Positions 15,900 to 22,668 of a stretch of DNA of 33,015 nucleotides are shown piece after piece. Source of the DNA: Nodosilinea sp. LEGE 07088. Its GTDB lineage: Bacteria; Cyanobacteriota; Cyanobacteriia; Phormidesmidales; Phormidesmidaceae. The stretch covers positions 1 to 33,015 of the forward strand of contig NZ_JADEWX010000053.1 in NCBI RefSeq assembly GCF_015207395.1, read 5' to 3'. The notes beneath the pieces are model-generated. The model did no database searches, was not told the origin of the DNA, and worked only from the letters and a program-made list of their open reading frames with translations. The position numbers and the translations under genes were made by a program. The stretch's first letter is position 1, and the number at the start of each line of letters is the position of its first letter.

Positions 15900-16316
15900 A
15901 TGAGGGTTAAAACATTGCTGAAAACCTACAAGGGGAGTTGTCACTGTGGTGCGGTCAAATTCGAAGCCGACCTCGATCTCGCCCAAAACACGTATCGGTG
16001 CAACTGCTCGATTTGTCGGCGCACTCGGTTCTGGGTAGCCGTTGCCCAACCAGACGCTTTTCGTCTGATAACGGGCAACACAGACTTGACCGAGTATCTG
16101 TTCAATACCCGAAAGAATCAGCACTTCTTTTGTAAGCGCTGCGGTGTCCGCGCTTTCGGGGTCGGCAACGAAACGCCCATCGGCCAGATGTACGGCATCA
16201 ACATCGGCTGCCTTGAGGGCGTCACTGAAGCGGAATTGTCAACGATCCCAATCACCTATGTGGATGGCCTGAATGATCGGTGGCAAGAGTCACCAGACTT
16301 TATCGCTCACCTATAA
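15900..16316 (+). CDS. GFA family protein (CENP-V/GFA zinc fold)
   Basis: This protein of 133-138 residues has the GFA fold that binds zinc through cysteines: CHCG (C14, C16), CNCSIC (C34, C36, C39) and CKRC (C78, C81) are all present. The family is named for glutathione-dependent formaldehyde-activating enzyme, but most members have no proven activity. The ATG at 15900 has no ribosome site; GAGGG precedes an in-frame TTG at 15915 at good spacing, so translation may start there (LLKTYKGSCHCGAV). It is followed after 37 bp by a DGPF gene, likely in one operon. A paralogue lies at 29164. Confidence 0.9.
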   Translation: MRVKTLLKTYKGSCHCGAVKFEADLDLAQNTYRCNCSICRRTRFWVAVAQPDAFRLITGNTDLTEYLFNTRKNQHFFCKRCGVRAFGVGNETPIGQMYGINIGCLEGVTEAELSTIPITYVDGLNDRWQESPDFIAHL

Positions 16317-16353
16317 GCGAAACCATAAACACCACCAACCCAGGAGCCCAACT

Positions 16354-16740
16354 ATGAAATACATGCTGCTTGTTTACAGTGACGAAACTGCCTGGACCGA
16401 GCACGAACAGGAACAGTGCTACGCCGAATCGATCCAGCTCACCCATCAGCTTCAGGCTAACGGCCAGTTTATCGGAGCGTCTCCCCTGCAGCCCGTTGCC
16501 ACCGCCACCAGCGTGCGCGTGCGCCAGGGCAAACAGCTCATCACCGATGGCCCCTTTGCCGAAACCCACGAACAGCTCGGCGGCTACTTTTTGATCGATG
16601 CCCGCGACCTCAACGAAGCCATCAACATCGCCGGACGCATCCCCGCTGCCCACAAAGGCACCATCGAAATTCGGCCTGTGATGGAGCTTTCAGGGCTTCC
16701 CGAAAGTCTTGAAAAAAATACCGCCGACCTGTCGACTTAG
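16354..16740 (+). CDS. YCII-related / DGPF domain protein
   Basis: This 128-residue protein (MKYMLLVYSDETAWTEHEQE...) has the DGPF signature in LITDGPFAETHEQLGGYFLI and the usual end GTIEIRPVM. YCII-like proteins have a ferredoxin-like fold. DGPF genes are the most constant partners of ECF42 sigma factors; their activity is unclear. The start was moved to the ATG with CAGGAG 8 bases upstream, because the longer frame overlaps the GFA gene. The next ECF42-like promoter (16730) overlaps the end of this gene and its stop codon. Confidence 0.93.
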   Translation: MKYMLLVYSDETAWTEHEQEQCYAESIQLTHQLQANGQFIGASPLQPVATATSVRVRQGKQLITDGPFAETHEQLGGYFLIDARDLNEAINIAGRIPAAHKGTIEIRPVMELSGLPESLEKNTADLST

Positions 16741-16758
16741 AAATGCTCCATTCGACTA
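16730..16758 (+). promoter_or_regulatory. ECF42-like promoter motif P2 upstream of SnoaL-like gene
   Basis: TGTCGA (16730), 17 bases, CGACTA (16753). The surrounding bases (CTCCATTCGACTA) are almost the same as at 27220-27248, which suggests shared descent. The leader then carries an imperfect hairpin (GGGCGCAC with GTGCGTCC, about 16805-16824) before the ribosome site of the gene. Confidence 0.7.
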
Positions 16759-16854
16759 ATTCATAGAAGCGAGAGCAATGGATGCCAATTCCACTCGCTG
16801 GTACGGGCGCACGGTAGTGCGTCCCTCTAAAAACCAACAATGAGGATTTACACC

Positions 16855-17295
16855 ATGATTACGACCACCCCAAAAACCCAAAGCGAAACCCAGATTCGCC
16901 AGCTCATCGAGGCTCACACCCGCGCTATCTGCACCAAAGACTTGGAGGGCATCGTGGCCCATTACGACCCACAAGTCGTCATTTTTGACGTGAAACCGCC
17001 CCTTACGCTCAACGGCATCGACGCCTGCCGCCAAATGTGGGGAACCTGTCTGCCCTACATGCCGGAGATGACGGGCATTGAACAGGCCGAGATGACCATC
17101 ACCGTTAGCGGCGATTTGGCCTTGGCCCACTGGCTCTCCCACTTTGAGGGCGTCGTGCCCGATCATCCTGCAGCCCAACTGCGGATGCGAATGACAGCGG
17201 CTTGCCAGCGGAGCGAAACCGGCTGGCAAATCATTCACGAACACGTTTCGGTGCCCATGTCGTTTGAGGGCAGCGACGATTGCGCCGATACCTGA
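16855..17295 (+). CDS. SnoaL-like / ketosteroid-isomerase-type protein
   Basis: This 146-residue NTF2-fold protein begins MITTTPKTQSETQIRQLIEA. Seen: the helix HTRAICTKDLEGIVAHYDPQVVIFDVKPPL, DACRQMWGTCLPYM, ALAHWLSHFEGV and the end GWQIIHEHVSVPMSFEG. The same pattern (VTIFDVLPPL, WRITHQHISMPI) occurs in the gene at 29599, so the two are paralogues. Activity is unknown; SnoaL-like genes are common partners of ECF sigma factors. The start at 16855 was chosen over 16840 because GAGG lies 9 bases upstream. It is preceded by ECF42-like promoter P2. Confidence 0.92.
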   Translation: MITTTPKTQSETQIRQLIEAHTRAICTKDLEGIVAHYDPQVVIFDVKPPLTLNGIDACRQMWGTCLPYMPEMTGIEQAEMTITVSGDLALAHWLSHFEGVVPDHPAAQLRMRMTAACQRSETGWQIIHEHVSVPMSFEGSDDCADT

Positions 17296-17325
17296 TACCA
17301 AATCCTGACTGAATATCCCCGGTTT

Positions 17326-17353
17326 GTAGGGGCGTAGCATGCTACGCCCCTAC
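17326..17353. repeat. Perfect 28-bp palindrome (GTAGGGGCGTAGCA arm)
   Basis: The two 14-base arms GTAGGGGCGTAGCA and TGCTACGCCCCTAC abut with no loop. It lies in the 160-bp gap between the SnoaL-like and PhnB-like genes. Such GTAGGGGCG...CGCCCCTAC elements are dispersed, REP-like repeats. It could end transcription or be a target for other mobile DNA. Confidence 0.85.
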
Positions 17354-17455
17354 AGGGTTCCTGATTATGAATCGGGGTTTACCAAAACGGATTTCGTATG
17401 ACCCTGGCTGAACAAATCTACGAACCTGTTATCCCACTTATTTGGACTGAACATC

Positions 17456-17929
17456 ATGCAGAAAGTTGTTCCCTGTCTATGGTTTGATGGCGACGCTGAA
17501 GCCGCCGCCCAGTTTTATGTTTCACTGCTGCCCGATTCCAGCATTGATGGCGTCTTGAAATCACCGGCTGACACACCCAGCGGCCCCGCCGGTACCGTGC
17601 TGACCGTCGATTTCACCCTGGCTGGGGCGAAATATATGGGGCTGAACGGTGGCCCGCAGTTTCCCTTCACCGAAGCCGTGTCGTTTCAGATCTACTGCGA
17701 AAACCAGGCTGAAGTGGATCGACTGTGGGCTGCCTTTGCGGATGGTGGCTCAGAAGTTGCCTGCGGCTGGATCAAAGATCGCTGGGGGCTTTCCTGGCAG
17801 ATTGTGCCGACCCGACTGATGGAATTGCTGAACGACCCCGATAGAGAACGGGCTCGCCGAGCCCAGGAGGCCATGATGCAGATGGTAAAGATCGACATCG
17901 CTGAGATCGAGCGGGCGGCAAAGGGATGA
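17456..17929 (+). CDS. VOC superfamily, PhnB / 3-demethylubiquinone-methyltransferase-like
   Basis: This 157-residue protein fits the PF06983-type VOC group: MQKVVPCLWFDGDAEAAAQFYVSLLPDS at the N-terminus, MGLNGGPQFPFTEAVSFQIYCENQAEVDRLWAAF in the middle, WIKDRWGLSWQIVPTRLMELL near the end and a helical tail (RARRAQEAMMQMVKIDIAEIERA). The historical methyltransferase name of this group is not supported by its fold. No substrate can be given. It lies downstream of the SnoaL-like gene and ahead of a truncated VOC gene, within the first ECF42-type cluster. Confidence 0.92.
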   Translation: MQKVVPCLWFDGDAEAAAQFYVSLLPDSSIDGVLKSPADTPSGPAGTVLTVDFTLAGAKYMGLNGGPQFPFTEAVSFQIYCENQAEVDRLWAAFADGGSEVACGWIKDRWGLSWQIVPTRLMELLNDPDRERARRAQEAMMQMVKIDIAEIERAAKG

Positions 17930-17997
17930 CCTGGCTCCGCGATCGGGAAACTGACTGCTATTTCTTCGTCTGGCTGGAATTGTTAAGCGAGGACACT

Positions 17998-18288
17998 ATG
18001 GAATTTAACCCAGTTAGTTGGTTCGAGATCTATGGGCAAGACATGGATCGGGCGACGAAATTTTACGAAACCGTTCTCGCTGTCAAACTTGAGCGGTTGA
18101 ACTCGCCAGATCCCAACGTCGAAATGATGACGTTCCCGATGGGGATGGAACGCGCTGGCGCATCTGATGCGCTTGCCAAAATGGCTGGAGTTCCGTCCGG
18201 TGGTAACAGCACACTGGCTGATTGCCTGACACATCCTCAGGGTAGATACTGTGTTAGATCCTTGGGGTCAAGATGCCTGAGGGGCTAG
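17998..18288 (+). pseudogene. VOC superfamily protein, C-terminally truncated
   Basis: The first 73 residues are a normal VOC half: MEFNPVSWFEIYGQDMDRATKFYETVLAVKLERL, then VEMMTFPMGMERAGASDALAKMAGVPSGGNSTL. A full protein would continue into the second beta-alpha-beta-beta-beta module. Instead the frame changes at about 18222 to unrelated sequence (ADCLTHPQG...) and stops. GAGGACACT before the ATG supports the start. The truncation lies at the left flank of integron locus 2, so the rearrangement that brought the array in, or a later deletion, probably removed the end. Confidence 0.78.
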
Positions 18289-18449
18289 CTTTTTGGGGGT
18301 GCTCGTAACATCCACGGACAGCGTCAAGATTTTCGAGTTCTGCATTGCCGCCGCTCGGTTCAAACGGCTTAGTCAAAAAAGGTACTGGTACAGACGCTCT
18401 TCGGCAACCGTAGGGAACCTATCAAGAAGAGGGCAGCCTAACTGACTAC

Positions 18450-18635
18450 CCAGTAGACTTTGCACCCCACACCCACCCCAATGTGGAAATAGAAGATATG
18501 CAGATCTTCGCTGCCCATCTAACCCCTGAAACGGCTATTATGCAGATTATCTGCTGCCCATCTTCCCTCTAGGGGGGGATTAGACGGCGAATAATCTGCC
18601 CATCTACCCCGATCGAGGTAGATGGGCAGATTAGA
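18450..18635. repeat. Array 2: four to five palindromes at exact 42-bp spacing
   Basis: Cores start at 18495 (GATATGCAGAT), 18537 (ATTATGCAGAT), 18579 (ATTAGACGGCG) and 18621 (GATGGGCAGAT): three spacings of exactly 42. A weaker fifth (AGTAGACTTTG) lies at 18452. The last unit is a perfect hairpin: 17-base arms TAATCTGCCCATCTACC and GGTAGATGGGCAGATTA with an 8-base loop, 42 bases in all, so one unit equals one hairpin. CTGCCCATCT is repeated in three units. The remaining gap (18289-18450) holds no gene I can support. Confidence 0.85.
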
Positions 18636-18650
18636 TCGATCCAATAACTT

Positions 18651-18657
18651 GTTGTGC
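18651..18657 (+). other. Core site GTTGTGC, start of cassette E
   Basis: This GTTRRRY-like core (one mismatch) lies 16 bases after array 2. Its first six bases complement the R'' end of attC-E (TCACAAC). It occupies the same place relative to its array as the attI-like core of locus 1. Confidence 0.5.
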
Positions 18658-18717
18658 CGCTCAGTTTGTCGGTAGGGACAGTAGTTTGAAACGTATTGGT
18701 TGGTGCTCGGTATCAGG

Positions 18718-19263
18718 CTAGATCAGCTTGTTTCTGAAACGATCACACTCATCCAGGAGGGTATTAAGTTTCGCAGCAACTTCCCAAGGATTTCGACCTT
18801 TGAATGGGGCTGCGATTACAGCTTCGTAAGGATTTCTCCCAGTTTGCTTGACGGCAGTGATCGCCGATTTCTTGGAGAATCCGCATCCAGCTATGAGCCA
18901 TGCTACTAAAATATGTCCTGTACGGCCAATTCCGCCGGAGCAATGAACAACCACCTTCTCATTCTTTTGGTTGGCAATGGTTAAAAAAGGCAAAATCTGG
19001 CAAACAAGAATTTCGGGTACCGCCAAGTTAAAATCCTCGATCGGTGCCCAACAGACTTGATCGAGTCCGAAGACTTTTCGATAAGCGCCAAGCAAATTTG
19101 AATAGCAAGTTAGTCGAGTTTCGGGCAATAAACAGCAGACGCGCTGAATGCCTTGATTCTGCATGAAATCGATCCACTGATTGACTTGTTTGTTGGTGTA
19201 TCCGGGCCGAGCAGAGCCAAATACGATGAGTTCATTCTCTGAAGCCGCAGCAAATTTGTACAT
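18718..19263 (-). CDS. Dual-specificity / tyrosine-type protein phosphatase
   Basis: This 181-residue cysteine phosphatase has the signature VVVHCSGGIGRTGH, with the catalytic HCx5R at H107, C108 and R114, and a likely general acid Asp77 in PIEDFNLAVP. By family knowledge it removes phosphate from Tyr or Ser/Thr residues, or from other phosphate esters, through a cysteine intermediate. It is a single cytosolic domain without a signal peptide. The gene is A/T-rich. It is inverted relative to the array direction in cassette E, so it must use its own promoter. No clear ribosome site is visible before the ATG. Confidence 0.9.
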   Translation of the reverse strand: MYKFAAASENELIVFGSARPGYTNKQVNQWIDFMQNQGIQRVCCLLPETRLTCYSNLLGAYRKVFGLDQVCWAPIEDFNLAVPEILVCQILPFLTIANQKNEKVVVHCSGGIGRTGHILVAWLIAGCGFSKKSAITAVKQTGRNPYEAVIAAPFKGRNPWEVAAKLNTLLDECDRFRNKLI

Positions 19264-19375
19264 ACTGTATTGTCAAGATAGTTAACGACCAATCTTAACT
19301 TTTAAGTTTTCCTATCAATCCAGTGTGTCAAAACGAGAGTCGGATATTCTGTAGCAAAGTTGAGTTGTTCGCGCA

Positions 19376-19461
19376 TCACAACAACGCTGTTGCAGCGGAC
19401 TGCCTCAAGCCGCTGGTGTAGATGCGAGGTTATTTACCGCCGCTGAATAGTAACGTTATGC
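19376..19461 (+). repeat. attC-E, recombination site closing cassette E
   Basis: R'' TCACAAC, L'' arm TTGCAGCGGACTGC, central sequence, L' arm CCGCCGCTGAATA and R' GTTATGC. CAGCGG and CCGCTG pair. The site is 86 bp, like attC-A. The bases after R' (GTTATGCGGC) form the start of cassette F. Confidence 0.87.
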
Positions 19462-19498
19462 GGCTCCAGTTATCGGCGATACTTGGGGAGTAAACCTA

Positions 19499-19912
19499 AT
19501 GGAGCAACCGATGAATCCGCAGCCACTGATCGCAGTTCGGGATATTGAAGTAAGTAGTTTGTGGTATCAAGCAATACTTGGGTGTCAAAGTGGTCATGGT
19601 GGCTCTGAATATGAAAGACTTGTGTTTGATGGTCAGATGATCATGCAACTCCATCATTGGGATATACATGAACATCCACATTTAGGTAATTCCGAGTATC
19701 AACCTTATGGAAACGGAGTTGTGCTCTGGTTCCAAACTGATAGCTTTGATGAAACACTTCGCCGGATTCAGTTGCACGCTGCACAGGTTCTTGAAGCGCC
19801 AAAAGTGAATCCCAATGCCAACCATCGTGAAGTTTGGCTTCGTGATCCGGACGGCTATGTTGTTGTCATTGCAAGTGCCTATGGAGATCTCGGCTTGCCT
19901 GAGCAGACATGA
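19499..19912 (+). CDS. VOC superfamily protein
   Basis: This 137-residue VOC protein includes LIAVRDIEVSSLWYQAILGC, DGQMIMQLHHWDIHEHPHLG, GVVLWFQTDSFDETLRRI and the standard end HREVWLRDPDGYVVVIAS. Possible metal ligands include the histidines around HHWDIHEH. The substrate is unknown. GGGGAG lies 7 bases before the ATG at 19499. It is the first gene of cassette F, 44 bp after attC-E, and less G/C-rich than the chromosomal VOC genes. Confidence 0.9.
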   Translation: MEQPMNPQPLIAVRDIEVSSLWYQAILGCQSGHGGSEYERLVFDGQMIMQLHHWDIHEHPHLGNSEYQPYGNGVVLWFQTDSFDETLRRIQLHAAQVLEAPKVNPNANHREVWLRDPDGYVVVIASAYGDLGLPEQT

Positions 19913-19934
19913 CAGCAAGGTATCTGCTGTACGA

Positions 19935-20039
19935 ATGCATTATAATGAAGTCCGCTCCACAACCCCTACAGGTTTGGCAACCCGCACAATTGCTTACAAT
20001 GATGGTTCTGAAATTAATGTGCGATCGCCCAATCCATGA
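19935..20039 (+). CDS. Small ORF coupled to the DUF6972 gene
   Basis: This 34-residue frame (MHYNEVRSTTPTGLATRTIA...) ends in INVRSPNP. Its stop overlaps the next start as ATGA, a classic coupling. It resembles a conserved linker found ahead of DUF6972 domains in larger cyanobacterial proteins. It could be a tiny gene, or the remains of a longer N-terminal part fused to DUF6972 elsewhere. No strong ribosome site is visible. Confidence 0.45.
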   Translation: MHYNEVRSTTPTGLATRTIAYNDGSEINVRSPNP

Positions 20040-20395
20040 GCGGAATTGACCGAGATATCACTCCAGATCCCCGACCAAGCCTGAGCGATCGCCATTTACC
20101 GAATACCCCTCAAGTCCAACGATTGCTCCGGAGAGAAGGCAGAGCGCACGTATTCAACGATCGCGAAACCCTAGAACGAGTCACGCAGGCTATTATCACA
20201 GGCGGAGAGCAAACCGGGGTAGGAGATGAAGACGATGATTACGAGCGATATGGACTCTACTTTTCAGAGCCAATCGGTTACATAATTAAGGCAGATGGCA
20301 GTCAAATCCCACTTTACTACGGTGAGATCAAAGTCGTGAAGACAACAGGTGAATATCATGCAATCCCACGCATTAGCCCTCGCAGAACAAGCTAA
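20036..20395 (+). CDS. DUF6972 family protein (possible toxin domain)
   Basis: This 119-residue protein shows the DUF6972 pattern: SDRHLPNTPQVQRLLRREGRAHVFNDRETLERVTQAIITGGE, then DDYERYGLYFSEPIGYIIKADGSQIPLYYGEIKV. The family is largely cyanobacterial and often sits at the C-terminus of large proteins or next to a small gene. That suggests a polymorphic-toxin-type effector domain, which is an inference. The next gene overlaps its end by 38 bp, as toxin-immunity pairs often do. No secretion signal is present in this short form. Confidence 0.7.
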   Translation: MSGIDRDITPDPRPSLSDRHLPNTPQVQRLLRREGRAHVFNDRETLERVTQAIITGGEQTGVGDEDDDYERYGLYFSEPIGYIIKADGSQIPLYYGEIKVVKTTGEYHAIPRISPRRTS

Positions 20396-20615
20396 AACTT
20401 GGAAATTCCTGGAACTCTGGGTTGATCCCGTTCTTTTTCCACCTAAGATTCTTATGCTTGTGGGTGATCAGGACGGCACTTGTCGTATCTTCAACCCTGC
20501 ATTGGAATACAAACTCGTAGTGGTTCACTCCAATTATGAAACAGCCCAAGACTGGCTTCTTGAGGATGAATACGAACGGGTTAAGGGGCAACTTTTAGCT
20601 GAAGAAGTTTTATAG
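20358..20615 (+). CDS. Hypothetical small protein, candidate immunity partner of DUF6972
   Basis: This 85-residue protein begins MQSHALALAEQAKTWKFLEL. I do not recognise it. It has two helices, a strand-rich middle (KILMLVGDQDGTCRIFNPALEYKLVVVHSNYETAQDWLLEDEYERV) and an acidic C-terminus. AGGTG lies 7 bases before the ATG at 20358, inside the DUF6972 gene, so the two are translationally linked. Small size, acidity and overlap fit an immunity protein or chaperone. It ends 29 bp before attC-F, closing cassette F. Confidence 0.65.
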   Translation: MQSHALALAEQAKTWKFLELWVDPVLFPPKILMLVGDQDGTCRIFNPALEYKLVVVHSNYETAQDWLLEDEYERVKGQLLAEEVL

Positions 20616-20644
20616 TCAAGCATTTTAGCTTTTGTAGAAGCGCC

Positions 20645-20733
20645 GCATAACAACCCTGGTGCAGCCGGACGGTTGAGAGATCTCGGTGGTGATGCAGAGG
20701 TTATCTGCCGCCGCTGAGCTTGGGTCGCTAGGT
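20645..20733 (+). repeat. attC-F, recombination site closing cassette F
   Basis: R'' GCATAAC, L'' arm GGTGCAGCCGGACGG, central AGATCTCGGTGGTG, L' arm CCGCCGCTGAGC and R' GCTAGGT (one base off GTTAGGT). The site is 89 bp. Extended R'' GCCGCATAAC exactly complements the cassette start GTTATGCGGC at 19455. The centre and L' arm are nearly the same as in attC-A. Confidence 0.87.
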
Positions 20734-20750
20734 GCCGAAGGGGAGGTAAT

Positions 20751-21416
20751 ATGAAAGTTATTTTTACAGTGGTTTTTGCTTTAATGATGATTGCAATCGC
20801 TGGTTGTAAAGATGAGTCAAACAATGAAAATAACACAATTTTGAATCCAGATGTTCCATCAGTTACAGAGGGTGACTGGTATCGCCCTGTAGTATTCGTA
20901 ACATGGCAATGGCAACTAGCAGGAACTATCAATACTTCATATGCAGTTGAAATATATGATGTTGACCTCTTCAATACCCCCTTGGTAACAATTCAAGAAC
21001 TGCAAGCATCTGGTAAAAAAGTAGTCTGCTATTTCTCTGCTGGTTCGTATGAGGACTTTCGAGAGGATAAAGACCAATTTCTACCTGAAGAATTAGGGAG
21101 CACTCTTAATGGCTGGGAGGATGAGCGCTGGTTGGATATTCGCTCAACTAATGTTCACAAAATCATGAAATCTCGTTTAGATTTGGCAAGGAAAAAAGGG
21201 TGTGATGGGGTTGAACCTGACAACATGGATGGATACACCAATAATTCAGGTTTTAATTTAACAGCGAAAGATCAGTTGGCATTCAATAAATTTATTGCTA
21301 ACGAAGCCCATAAAAGAGAACTGTCCGTAGGTTTAAAGAACGATCTTGATCAAATAATCGAGCTTGTGGATTATTATGACTTTGGCTCTTCCGGATCTAG
21401 GGTGTCAATCGTATAA
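20751..21416 (+). pseudogene. GH114-like (endo-alpha-1,4-polygalactosaminidase-type) lipoprotein, cut by ISL3
   Basis: The N-terminus MKVIFTVVFALMMIAIAGC is a lipoprotein signal with a lipobox (AGC). The mature part matches the GH114/TM1410 TIM-barrel group: WQWQLAGTINTSYAVEIYDVDLF, VVCYFSAGSYEDFRED, LDIRSTNVHKIMKSRLDLARKKGCDGVEPDNMDGYTN and LSVGLKNDLDQIIELVDYYDF. After DYYDF the sequence enters the IS left end (21384) and the frame closes at once, so the last quarter of the barrel is missing. It is the sole recognised gene of cassette G, 18 bp after attC-F. GGGGAGGT precedes the ATG. It was probably a secreted polysaccharide hydrolase. Confidence 0.82.
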
Positions 21417-22628
21417 TGGATTACATGTCGAGGGTGCTGACATTATGGACTTCCACATCGATACGTTGCCCAATTTTCCTCATGCAACAGTCGAGCAGTG
21501 CATTCAGGAAACCGGAGATGTATTCCTGACATTGCGATTACTCAACGATACTGCCGCTTGTCCTGACTGTGGACAAGCGAGTGGAGAATTGCACCAGAGT
21601 CGGCCCGTATTAATACGTGATTTATCTATTTTTGGCCAAGCTACTTACTTAAAAATTCCGCGACGGCAGTTTTATTGTCGTTCTTGTCAACGATATTTCA
21701 CAGAATTACTACCCTATGTAGACAAAGGGCGACAGTATACCCGTCGATACGAAGAGTATATTTATCAACAAGTACAACTGACTACGATTGAGCAGGTCAG
21801 CCGGATAGAAGGCCTCACCTATGACCGGGTAGAAGGCATTTTTAACCATCAGTATAAATAAAAAAAAAGAGAGTTGGGCTGGAGCAAAACGCATCGGAAT
21901 CGATGAAGTCAGTCATCGTAAAGGACATCGGAACTTCGCCACCGTTGTCGGGGATCTTGAGGCTGGGCGACGCTTAGAAGTAATTGACAGTCATCAGCAG
22001 TTGGCCATCATTGCAGCCCTTGAGCAGCAACCGATAGCGGTGCGTGAGCAGATTGTGGAAGTGAGCGTTGACATGTGGGGTGGCTTCCCCAAAGTTGTCG
22101 AGAACGTGTTTCCTAACGCCACCCTGGTGATTGACAGGTTTCATGTCATGCAAGCAGCCAGTAAGGAGTTAAATAAGATTCGCAGACAAGTGGGTGTTTT
22201 TGACCGAGGTAGTAAATTTCTCCTATTGAGAAATGGTGTTGATTTGATGCCGTCTGAAAGAGAGACACTAGAGCAGCTTTTACAACGGTCTAAACGCTTG
22301 AGGAAAGCCTACGAGTCGAAAGAAGAACTTCGTGCCATCTACGAGAGTCCCTTAACGGTTGAGAGTGGCAGTCTGCATCTTGAGGAATGGTTAACTCGAG
22401 CCCAGAAAGTTTATAGTGAGGCGACGGCGACAATTCGCAAGCATTTAGAGGGCATTTGCAACTATTTTCGCACTCGAACCACAAGTGGGCCGATGGAAGG
22501 AATTAATAATCGAATTAAGTTGATTAAGCGTCAAGCTTATGGGTTTATAAACTTTGGAAATTTCCGCAAGCGCTTGCTTGCCTGCTTTTCTGATTAGGAA
22601 AACTTGTCACCATAGTACCAAAAGAGCC
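21384..22628 (+). mobile_element. ISL3-family insertion sequence
   Basis: The element is 1245 bp. The left end GGCTCTTCCGGATCTAGGGTG and the right end (reverse complement) GGCTCTTTTGGTACTATGGTG are matching terminal inverted repeats typed like ISL3 (GGCTCTT start). One transposase gene fills the inside. The flanks ATGACTTT (left) and TTGATTAT (right) do not form the 8-bp target duplication expected for ISL3. So sequence next to one end was probably deleted after insertion; that would also explain the missing end of the GH114 gene and its attC. Confidence 0.88.
21445..22597 (+). pseudogene. ISL3 transposase, interrupted by stop and frameshift
   Basis: ISL3 DDE transposase in two frames. Part one (21445-21861) holds the N-terminal zinc finger (CPDCG with CRSC) and the DNA-binding region ending in RVEGIFNHQYK. 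There TAA occurs just before a run of nine A bases. The downstream frame (+1) continues with AKRIGIDEVSHRKGH, VSVDMWGGFPKVVENVFPNATLVIDRFHV and SGPMEGINNRIKLIKRQAYGF, carrying the catalytic D, D and E. Compared with related transposases, one extra A and a C-to-T change (CAA to TAA) explain both. The stop precedes the A-run, so slippage there would not rescue it; the gene is probably dead. Confidence 0.85.
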
Positions 22629-22668
22629 TTGATTATTGGCTAACTCCTTCTCAGTTTTTCCGTTTAGC

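Larger units (their letters stand above)
18450..21383 (+). mobile_element. Integron locus 2: palindromic array and three cassettes, no integrase
   Basis: The order is 42-bp-period array (18450-18635), core GTTGTGC (18651), cassette E (18652-19455, reversed phosphatase gene), attC-E, cassette F (19456-20727, VOC/DUF6972/immunity-like genes), attC-F, and cassette G (from 20728, GH114-like gene) cut by an ISL3 element at 21384. The start of cassette F, GTTATGCGGC, is the exact complement of GCCGCATAAC in attC-F. Cassette E matches over GTTGTG only. No intI remnant was found in 18289-18450, where the mirror of locus 1 would put it. Confidence 0.8.

Noticed and set aside
18300-18450. Mirror-image intI remnant on the minus strand beside array 2
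   Set aside because: No LLDQVR or RTE..Y..WI-like peptide is found in any frame.
21840-21875. Programmed frameshift in the ISL3 transposase
   Set aside because: The zero-frame TAA comes before the A-run and a +1 shift at AAA TAA is not a known efficient site; mutation is simpler.
21371-22640. GATTATT on both sides as an ISL3 target duplication
   Set aside because: The copies are at different distances from the IS ends and are not direct 8-bp flanks.
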